A stretch of 64,000 bases of DNA from Zygnema cylindricum. Taxonomy: Eukaryota; Streptophyta; Zygnematophyceae; Zygnematales; Zygnemataceae. Position 1 is the first letter of the stretch, and each line of letters starts with the position of its first letter. Under the pieces are notes generated by a model. That model saw only the letters and a program-made list of their open reading frames with translations. It ran no database searches and was not told the origin of the DNA. A program made the position numbers and the translations under genes. The stretch is taken from NCBI GenBank assembly GCA_037447655.1, contig JBBHKE010003127.1:18501-82500 (forward strand), read 5' to 3'. Shown in pieces: positions 54,881 through 64,000 of this stretch.

Positions 54881-56235
54881 CGTGCCTGATAATAATGCAA
54901 TAGCAATGATGCATGATAATTGTGCAATGATGATAGAGAGGAGATGAAGGCGCATAGGTGTATAAGATGGTGCATGACGATGTGGCGTGATAACGGTGCA
55001 ATGATGATAGTTCATGAACTAGTGCATTATGATGGTTCATGATGATAACGCACGACAATGGTGCACGATGATAGTGCACAATTATGGTGCAATGGTGATG
55101 GAGCAATGATAATAATGCACTAAATTGTGCATGCTCGTGATTCATGGTGATATAGCATCATGACGGTGCAATGATGATGTTGCATGATTACAATACATGA
55201 TGATGTGGCATGATAATGATGCAATGATGATGTTTTTCGATGATAGAGCATGATAATGGTTCATGACGACAATGCAATAATGATGGTGCATAATGATGGC
55301 TCATGTTGATGAAGCATGATTATAAAGCTAGATGATGATGATGAAGGATGATGGTGCATGATGTTCATGGATGATAATAGTGGATGATCATGGTGCAATA
55401 GAACATCATGATGGTGCAGTAGCGATGGTGCTTGATGTTGCGATGGTGCTTGATGTTGCTTAAAGATGATGGTGCATAATTATCAAGCATGATAAAGGTG
55501 CGAGATGTTAGTGCATGTATTGATACGTGGTGATAGAAGGTGATTGTGGAGCATAATGACTGTGCATGGTAAGGGTGCAATGATAATGGTGCAATAATGA
55601 AGATGCCCTGATAGTGGTGCACGGTGATGGTGCATGATTATAATAAATGAATGTGATCTATGCTGAAAGAGCATAATGATTCATCATGATGATGCATGAT
55701 GATGATTTTGGATGATGGTGCAACATGCAAGTGATGAATGATAATGGTTTACAATGATGGTGGACAATGATGGTTCATGATAATGATGCATGATGGATGA
55801 TAATGCATAATGACGGTGCAATAAAAATGGTGCAATGACGATGGAACAATTGCGATGGTGCGTAATGATGGTGCTGAATGATGGTGAGCAATGATGGTGC
55901 ACAATCATGGTGCATCCGGATGTTGCATAGTCAAAAAGCATTACGATGGATCATGATGATGGTGCATGGTAGTAAACCGAGATGGTGAAGAATGATGATG
56001 GTGTGATGACGATGGTGCCTTATGATGTTGCATAATTAAGCTGCATGGAGATAATACATGATGATAGCCCAATGATGGCAATGCATGATGACGATGAATC
56101 ATGGTGATTCATGATGATGCTAGAATGATGATGAATAACAATGAGGATTACAACTCACACAACATGACCAATCATGACGACAACTCATGACCACACAACT
56201 ACCCGCGACCACATGATGATTATAATGATGATGAT
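54881..56235 (+). repeat. Degenerate GATGATGGTGCA array
   Basis: About 1.35 kb of imperfect repeats of short words such as GATGATGGTGCAT and AATGATGGTGCA. His/Ile-rich ORFs on the minus strand are artefacts. No fixed period by eye; it looks like an old microsatellite-derived array. Confidence 0.9.
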
Positions 56236-56346
56236 AACGAAGATATTCTAGGGTATTCTAAAACAAATTATTAATTGGTAATAACAAATATTAGTTATTA
56301 TTATCATTATTAATTATTATCTATTCTTCTTAATTATTATTATTGC

Positions 56347-56385
<39 letters not shown>

Positions 56386-59300
56386 TACTAATTATTGTTA
56401 CTACTCAATGTTATTAATTATTATTAATATTTGTTACTATTATTTATTATTAGTTATTATTATTAATCATTACAAAAAATAAATATTTATTACTACTATT
56501 TATTATTACTAATCATTACAAAAATTATTATTACTAATTATAATTATTACTGTTTACAATGATTAATTAGTATTATTGATTATTATTATTAATTGATACT
56601 ATTATATACTATTGTTAATTATTATTATTTAATACTAATAATTATTATCATTGTTTATTATTTTTATTATTACTAATCATATTAAAAATTCTTTTTATTA
56701 TTTATTATTATTAATTGTTATTATTAATTGTTATTACTATTGTTTATTACTATTAATTATTACTATTATATATTATTACTAATTACATTTATTATTTTTA
56801 CTAGTTATTATTACTATTTACTATTATTGGTTATTTTTATTATTATTGATTATTATTATTAACATTGATTAGTACTAGTATTAATTATTATTACTAATTA
56901 TTGCTAATATTTGTTATTATTAATTATTATTATTGTTTATTACTGTTAATTGTTATAAGTTTTTTGTATTATTAATTATGTTTATCATAATTTATTAATA
57001 TTATAATTTATTAATATTAGCTATTTATGTTTTATTATTTTCAGTTATTATTTATTATTTGTTATTATTAGTTACTTTTATTTATTAGTATTATAAATTA
57101 ATATTTATTATTAGTAGTTATTACTTATTATTCTTAGAATTAGTTATTACTATTTATTACTCTTGTTTACGATTCTTATTTATTATTTATTTTATTTATA
57201 ATATTTAGTATCATTTTCATTTATTATTTACTTAATTTGTTATTTGTTATTATTTATTATTTATATTTATTTATTATTACTTATTATTATTATCATTTCT
57301 TGCTATCATAATTATTATTATTTACTCTTATAAATTTATTATTCAATATTATCATTTATTGTTAGTATTCAATGTAATTATTTATTGTTGTAGTTTATTA
57401 TTATTGAGTTACATATTATAATACTTTTTTATTATTAGCTACTATTACTATTTTTTTTGTTATTATTCATTTATTGTTTTTATTATTATTATTATTATAT
57501 ATTAATTAATAGTACTGTAATTAATTAGTATTGTTATTATTCATTAATATAAATTATTACTATTACTACTATTATTATCATTAATTATTATTATTGTTAC
57601 CTATTAATAATCGTTATATTTAGTATAATTTGTCATTAATTCTTATATTTAATCTTATTTTTTATTATTAATCATTATTAATAGTTATTGTTTATTTTTC
57701 ATTAATATTCGTCATTATTCTTTACTATTATTGTTGTTTAATGTTTATTATTTACTATTTTCGGTTGTTATTTACTGCTTGTTATTATTAGTTACTTTTG
57801 TTTATTACTATTATATGTGGATGTTTGTTATTATTACTTATTATTTATTATTATTGTTTAATATTTATTATTTACTGTTTTATTTATTATTAGTATTCAA
57901 TATAATTCTTCATTACTGTAATTTATTATCATTATTTATTATAATGATTTTTTATTATTAGGTTTTATTACTATTTATTTTGTAATTGTTTATTCACTTT
58001 TTTCTTTAATTGCTATTTTATATACTATTTATTTGTCGATGCAATATTTATTTGTGTTTCTTTATTATTGTTGTTTATTATTATTAATTATTAGTATTGT
58101 TTATTATTAATAATTGTTTATTATAATTTGTCATTGATATTTAATTTTCTTTACCATTATTAATTATTATTTTTAGTTGTCATTTATTGTTCATAAATAT
58201 TGGTTACTTTTATTGTTTAATTTTTTAATATTTGTTGTAATTGGTTACATTCATTTATTATTATTATAAGTAAATATTTATTATTTTTAGTTATTATTTA
58301 TTTTTGTTAATATTAGCTATTATTATTTATTATTATTAAGAGTTACTACTAATGATTACTATTGTTTATAGTTATAATTTATTCTTTCTATATTATTTAT
58401 TATTTACTTCATTAATTGTTTATTATTATTCATTATTCATTATCTGTTATTTATATGTATTATTTGTTATTTATTACTTATTTCTATTATTTATATATTA
58501 TTATTATCTTATTATCATTATTATTATTATTTACTCTTGTTAGTCTATTAATCATAATTATTATTATTTATTGGTATTCACTGTAATTCTTTATAACTAT
58601 AATTTACCATTTTAAATTTTAATCATTTATTGTAATTATCTAATACTATTATTTATTTTCAATATTTTTTATTAATTGCTGTCCATTATTACTAAAGATT
58701 CTTCTTTTTAACTTATTGTTATTTATTATTATTAATGAGTATTATTAATTATTATTATAAAATGTTATTGTTAATTACTATAATTTACTATTATTACGTA
58801 CTATTATTATTATTCATTATTATTAAGTATTATTGTTTTTACTTATTATTTTTAATTATTATTACTTATTATTATAAATTATATTTATTATTTGTTATTA
58901 TAATTCATCATTATAACTAGTTATTATTTCTTATTCATTAGTATTATGATTTATTATTTTTTTTAGTTACAATTATTCATTATATATAATTTCAATTTAT
59001 CATTTATTAGTATTATTTTTCTTATTATTTGATATTATTAATCATTAATTTTTATTATTATCCTCTTTTATTATTATTATTTTTTATTATTATATATTAC
59101 GATTGTATATTATTATTATTCTTGATTATTATTATTTTTGTTCTTTATTTTATTAGTATGTTATTTTTTTAATTTATTATTGTTGTTTATTATTTCGACT
59201 ATAAAAAAGTGTATATATATATACATATTCATTGTTTAATATTAGTATTATTAATAATATTAATATATTATTCAACATTATTATTTTTTCTACTTATTCA

Positions 59301-59875
59301 TTATACTTTTCTATTATTATAGTTTATTATTCTTAATTTACTATTATTAATTTCTATTATTATTATTATTATTTTTTTAGCTATTTCCATTTTTCTTTAG
59401 CTACTTTTTAATTTACAAAAAAAAAATTTCTACTATTTTTTTATTTTTATTATTATTTTTTACTATTATTATTTATCATTTTTATTTATTGTTATTAACT
59501 ATTATAATCAACTATTATTATCAACTATTATAATTACCTATTATTATTACCTATTACTTATTACCTATTATCATTAAATATTAGTATTAACTATTATTAA
59601 TAACAATTATTAATAACCATTATAAATAAATATTATTTATTTCCTATTATTAATTACCTACTATCATTACCTAATATTATTAATTATTTTTTAAACTTTT
59701 GTCGTTACCTATTATTATTAATTGTTTTTTTTACTATTATTATTACCTATTACTTATTACCTATTATCATTACCTATTATTATTACCTATTATTATTACC
59801 TATTTTTATTACCTTTTTTTCTTACCTATTATTATTACCTATTATTATTAACAATTTTTATTAACTACTATTATT
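56236..59875. repeat. 3.6-kb TTA/ATT-rich array
   Basis: Almost pure A/T sequence built from TTA/ATT units with frequent interruptions. It includes a ~34-nt T run near 56350-56383. The right end has CCTATTATTATTA-type units. Ile/Leu/Tyr/Phe ORFs are artefacts. It may lie in an intron or in the 3' flank of the SMEK-like gene. Confidence 0.95.
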
Positions 59876-60039
59876 AACAGGAGACTAGAGACTAGAGACA
59901 GAGACTAGAGACTATTACTAATTAGAGAAAAAGAATCCTAAACCCGCTCCCTAAACCTAAACCTCAGCCTAAAACTTCAACTTCCCACAAAAACCAACCA
60001 ACTAAACCTGACTCCTAACACTACAGTAAAGGCCAGAAT
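59876..60039. repeat. GAGACTA repeats and telomere-like CCTAAA motifs
   Basis: Short GAGACTAGAGACTAGAGACA repeats are followed by CCTAAACCCGCTCCCTAAAC and CCTAAACCT units that resemble the plant telomere repeat CCCTAAA. Too short and degenerate to be a telomere. Confidence 0.6.
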
Positions 60040-60135
60040 GGAAACACGAGTCGATCCCTCCCTATCCTATCCCTATCCCTAGTGCCGTTAGAATGCCTCC
60101 CACGCGACTGTCCATTGTACCACTCCGGAAGACCC
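60040..60135 (-). other. Possible tRNA-derived SINE head
   Basis: On the minus strand TGGTACAATGG fits the box A consensus and GGATCGACTCG is a two-mismatch box B about 60 nt downstream. No tail or duplication was defined. Confidence 0.35.
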
Positions 60136-60556
60136 GATCGGCACTGGCTTTAGCCTGAGAAAACACAAGTGTCTCACTCAGTACTGGAACAAACACCTCC
60201 AGTTATTCAGAAACAAGTTTTTCGGGAAATGGTTTTCCAAAAACAACTAAAATTTTTATCACACACAACAAACACTAATCTTTTCCAAACTGACAAAGTC
60301 ACAAAAACTTGCAAAAAAGAAAGGGTTGAAGCTTATGTTGCAGTACAGCAGCAATAGAGCTCTAAGAGACCACTCTAAAATATAGTTAAAACCTACACTA
60401 ATGGTAGCAAATGGTGTAACTAAAATCAGAAATATGGTTCACAGTATCGAAAATGGAACCCAGGTTAAACAACAGTACAAATGAACACTCCAGCTCATCT
60501 TCATACTTATGAAGGAATATCCAAAAAATAGGGGAGACGTGATAAACATTACGAAC
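60136..60556. other. Sequence 3' of the last visible SMEK-like exon
   Basis: AT-rich sequence with no exon recognised on the minus strand. The acidic C-terminal exon expected for PP4R3 was not found here. Confidence 0.45.
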
Positions 60557-60667
60557 CTTAAAGGGGAGTCTTTGAGAACAGATACTGCTCCATTCACCAT
60601 GATAGGAGTTCCAGCTTTCGGTTTCACTATTTGGACAGGAGCTGATGCGGTGTCTTGTTCCTCGTCA
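60557..60667 (-). CDS. SMEK: SMEK/PP4R3-like exon (acidic C-terminal region)
   Basis: The 111-nt exon lies between a TTTCTGCAG acceptor and an AAG|GTTCGT donor on the minus strand. It encodes SDEEQDTASAPVQIVKPKAG and PIMVNGAVSVLKDSP. SDEE-x-x-ASA follows the FNED motif in plant PP4 regulatory subunit 3, where this region is acidic and disordered. The reading phase joins exon 61094-61273 exactly (split Ser codon). Confidence 0.7.
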
Positions 60668-61093
60668 CTGCAGAAAGAGAAAAAAAAGGTGTTTAAAAAC
60701 ATTAATATATTAAAAAACATGAATTCCTCCCTCTGACCTTCATTTTCTTTTTATTACACAACCTTATAGGGAATCGTTATCTGACTGCTAGGTGAATGCC
60801 CTTCTTGAAGTAAAAGACAAACATGAAATTCTTACTCGCTTCTGAAATGTAATAAGCAATGAAAAACAAAAACAATGACACAAGTAAAAATCACCAGTGA
60901 AATTGTTACTTGACTCTAGGACATATAAAGAAATAAAAACGAATCACAAATAAAACTGACGAAAAAATCAGACTTGTTTATAAAATGTAAGAAGATAACA
61001 GAAAAAAAACATTGACATGGATGCCTTAGTTTCTCTAAGTCACTACCGAATGCAAGAGGAAGCAAACAAAAACCAGCGAAACCAGCGACAAAC

Positions 61094-61273
61094 CTGTCTT
61101 CATCGAAACAATTTTCCTCGTCTTTGTCAAGTCCTCGATCTTCTTTCCTCCTCCTTTGACTAGTAAGCCCTGTGCCTCCTTGGATTTCTCGGATTCGTTT
61201 GGATCCTACCTCCTTTACTGTACCGGTTGTCGCTACAATTGGAAGAGTTTCATGGAGCATGACCTTCTTTGGA
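61094..61273 (-). CDS. SMEK: SMEK/PP4R3-like exon (RRR...EENCFDED)
   Basis: A 180-nt exon with acceptor TTTGCAG and donor ACAG|GTTTGT. It encodes SPKKVMLHETLPIVATTG and TSQRRRKEDRGLDKDEENCF then DED. The RRR-x-E-x-x-L-x-K-x-E-E-x-x-F-x-E-D pattern is a hallmark just after the ARM repeats in PP4R3 proteins. Confidence 0.72.
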
Positions 61274-61662
61274 CTGCAAACCACAAAGAAAAAAAAAATA
61301 CTCATCAGTTATTCCGGACATAAATTTCTGGTTCTGTCAGCAAAAACTCGCTTCTCATGAATGTGAAAGAGATCAGATTTTAGTAAACAAGATTTTAGCA
61401 AACATTTCAGTATACAGTAATCCAAGTTCAGCCATTTATCTCATGTTTGTCTCATCCAGCAACCTATAAACTGCCAATGGCTTTTAGTGTAACCCTAATC
61501 GGTTTTTCTGTCCAAAAAGCAGAAAAAAATGTCGATAACACATTTTAAATGGGAGTGGACTACATTCCACTAGTATTACTTATACAAATTTCGCTTAATT
61601 ACTATCAATTCCTTTTAAATAACCCAATAAGTTGAAGAGCCGAGAGTCGTTAAATAACATGC

Positions 61663-61761
61663 CTGAGCATATTTAAGTTGTAGTTGTTTAAATTTGTCCA
61701 CATAGTCAACAGTTGTTGACCATATGTCTCCACCAAATGAACAATAGCTTTTCACATTCTC
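61663..61761 (-). CDS. SMEK: SMEK/PP4R3-like exon (YVDKFKQLQLKYAQ)
   Basis: A 99-nt exon (33 codons) with acceptor ATTTGCAG. It encodes ENVKSYCSFGGDIWSTTVDY and VDKFKQLQLKYAQ, matching the conserved VE-x-F...F-x-x-L-K-x-K-Y-E-Q end of the PP4R3 ARM region. The donor would be CAG|GCATGT, a rare GC donor. Confidence 0.62.
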
Positions 61762-62058
61762 CTGCAAATTACAGGAAAAAAAAAACCCCAGTCACTTCAC
61801 AAAAAAAGTCACGAGACCAAACCTTTTTAAATATTTCCACAGTTGGAGAAAAGCATTCAAGCTAGCAAATCTCAGCATATGCCTCAGAACAGAATAAGTA
61901 TCTTGCAACTGAAAAGACATCCAAGGAAGCAAAAACTCTCGGACATCAAGTTTAAAAATCGCACCACAAAGGCAGAAATTGATTTATATAAAAAAAATTG
62001 AGATAACCAAATTGCGATGGCCATATACTACCAAAAGTTGTTTAGGTCGTAGACACAC

Positions 62059-62182
62059 CCATCGAGTAAAATCCACCATCTCAATTATTGCAGACTTCAA
62101 CAAATTATATCGGTTTCTGTTGGCAATAAAAGCCGTGCTCAAACAAATTATTTTTCAACAAATAACGGTAGCAGAATTCGTC
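62059..62182 (-). pseudogene. SMEK: SMEK/PP4R3-like exon with broken acceptor and frame
   Basis: It encodes DEFCYRYLLKNNLFE in one frame and TAFIANRNRYNLLKSAIIEM in another, both strongly conserved PP4R3 motifs (N-R-Y-N-L-L-x-S-A). The two frames are offset as if 8 nt were missing. The base pair before the exon is TG where AG is required. Confidence 0.65.
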
Positions 62183-62583
62183 CAGCAATTCCCCAACCAT
62201 GCCCAAACCCCAGGCTAATATCAGTGACCTAATGCATTTGAACTACTCAATGCAAACAATAGCCTGGTACATTATAAGAAACTACTCAAAGTAATCGTAC
62301 AGTTTTATGAAATAATGCACATTTACTCAAAAAGACCTGTACAAAAGTCTGCGATAACTCACATTTTACTCACAAAACATACATTATCGAATTGTACAGT
62401 TTTGTAATTAAATGCATGTAAAATTACTCAAAAAGACCTATACAAAGTGTGTGATAACTCACAGTTTACTCACAGAACATGAGTGACTTTGGGTAGTTTA
62501 ACCAAGCTATATAAGAAGAGTTGAAGGAAACTATACAGTATGACAATGTTCATAGTATCATGAGTAAGATACTGATATTGTAC

Positions 62584-62698
62584 CTTTAAACCTATGCAGG
62601 TGTGAAAAAATCGAACAACCGCGACGACAAGAAACTTTTCTCTTGTGCAGAGTAATCTGAGGATTTTCTCCACAACATTGTTTCGCAGAACACTATAC
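62584..62698 (-). CDS. SMEK: SMEK/PP4R3-like exon (VVEKILRLL...HTCIGLK)
   Basis: A 115-nt exon between an AATTGCAG acceptor and an AAAG|GTACAA donor. It encodes YSVLRNNVVEKILRLLCTRE and KFLVVAVVRFFHTCIGLK, corresponding to the ARM repeat before the DEF...NNLFE segment in PP4R3. Confidence 0.7.
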
Positions 62699-63340
62699 CT
62701 GCAATTAGGTTTTAAAAGTCAACGACCACCGAACTCAGTACAGTGCCCATTATCATTTTATTTTTGGTGTAAACAAATTATTAAATTAGTGAGAAATTGG
62801 TATCAGTAATACTGCTTTAGTTAAGGGTGAAGTGGCAGATTATGGTCTTTTGCTTAAATACTGTTATTAGACACTATTTTATGATTTTTAGACAAAAAAA
62901 ATTCAACTGAAAACGCACATAGCAATGGGCAGTGTCCTCCACTGCAGGGATTTTGCGATTATGACACATGCTTAAATTGTACATAAAAGTCTGTAGCAAA
63001 AGACCCACAACAACATTAATTCTAAAATTCTAATCTCCGGCCAAAACCTAGTCGATTGCATCGAGGGCAATTTCTCATATAAGAAATATGAGACAATCGA
63101 GTGAGCAAATTACGATGAATGCATAGTCATCACATAGAAAAATAAAAATTATTCTTTGATTTGGATTGTACAGACTGCAATAGAACATTACAGCAATTCA
63201 ATTCCAAATCAATAAGACAAATGAATGAGACAGATTTCCATTACAGGAAATTACTCGTGAGAGTCGTCTGAGCAAAAAAACAAACCAAAAAGAGAACGAG
63301 GGAAGGAGGTGGTGAGTGTTTATGCATAAGGAGAGGGGGA
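62699..63340. other. Putative intron of the SMEK-like gene
   Basis: AT-rich sequence without recognised exons, up to the GA-rich microsatellite region. Confidence 0.45.

Positions 63341-64000
<660 letters not shown>

Larger units (their letters stand above)
60557..62698 (-). pseudogene. SMEK: SMEK/PP4R3-like gene, five exons visible, possibly decayed
   Basis: Protein phosphatase 4 regulatory subunit 3 targets the PP4 catalytic subunit to substrates. Five minus-strand exons in family order cover the late ARM-repeat part and the acidic tail: 62584-62698, 62059-62182, 61663-61761, 61094-61273 and 60557-60667. The order and motifs match the family well. Problems: exon 62059-62182 has TG instead of AG at its acceptor and a frame break consistent with an 8-nt loss (124 nt instead of 132); exon 61663-61761 has a GC donor and its phase does not fit the next exon. 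A sequencing error or an unseen microexon is possible. Upstream N-terminal exons should lie right of the window. Confidence 0.65.

Noticed and set aside
57731-58920. Several 60-76 codon Leu/Tyr/Ile-rich ORFs resembling membrane peptides
   Set aside because: They are translations of the TTA/ATT array.
61828-61911. Extra SMEK exon (LRHMLRFASLNAFLQLWKYL) with TTTTCAG acceptor and AAG|GTTTGG donor
   Set aside because: Splice sites look good but the peptide has no place between the two neighbouring conserved PP4R3 segments; probably a decoy, though RNA data could revive it.

Overview
This window looks like repeat-dominated nuclear DNA of a green plant (streptophyte). The grounds are intron-split exons of a protein phosphatase 4 regulatory subunit 3 (SMEK/PP4R3)-like gene at the right end, abundant Ty1/Copia polyproteins, primer-binding sites matching plant-type initiator tRNA-Met, CCCTAAA-type telomere-like motifs and long AT-rich microsatellites. 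I cannot fix the lineage; a seedless plant or charophyte alga fits as well as anything. No intact protein gene is present: almost every long ORF belongs to a decayed retroelement.

Layout. 1-5.5 kb: a plus-strand Copia (A), broken by the 3' end of another Copia (X) and by a solo LTR. 5.5-12.5 kb: minus-strand Copias H and I. 12.5-18.9 kb: plus-strand Copia B with both LTRs. 18.9-25.9 kb: a minus-strand Gag-protease region of a different LTR retroelement (K), interrupted by a 515-bp TRIM whose two LTRs each carry a tRNA-like cloverleaf. 25.9-27.3 kb: the 3' end of Copia C. 27.3-40.8 kb: an AT-rich satellite with ~100-bp monomers in a ~400-bp four-monomer higher-order repeat, containing two related LTR copies and a complete second-family Copia (D) with ATAAC target-site duplications. 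40.8-48.7 kb: minus-strand Copias E and F, F being the best preserved. 48.7-51.9 kb: a minus-strand LINE-type reverse transcriptase split by a solo LTR (G) with AAGGC duplications. 52-60 kb: simple and tandem repeats (GT/G runs, a 67-bp minisatellite, a GATGATGGTGCA-like array, 3.6 kb of TTA/ATT). 60.5-62.7 kb: SMEK-like exons on the minus strand.

Most interesting signal. The main Copia family has an LTR/leader architecture I do not recognise as described: (i) a tRNA-like sequence with Pol III box A/B-like motifs, antisense in U3; (ii) a GTAC-rich inverted repeat; (iii) a TATA region followed by up to three short hairpins whose stems covary between copies; (iv) an ATG 20 nt before the LTR end that opens gag, so that the primer-binding site, complementary to the anticodon arm of initiator tRNA-Met, lies inside the gag reading frame and supplies an in-frame ATG. 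The unrelated TRIM also carries a tRNA-like in each LTR. Boundaries, TSDs and motifs were read by eye; family assignments rest on recognised motifs, not on searches.
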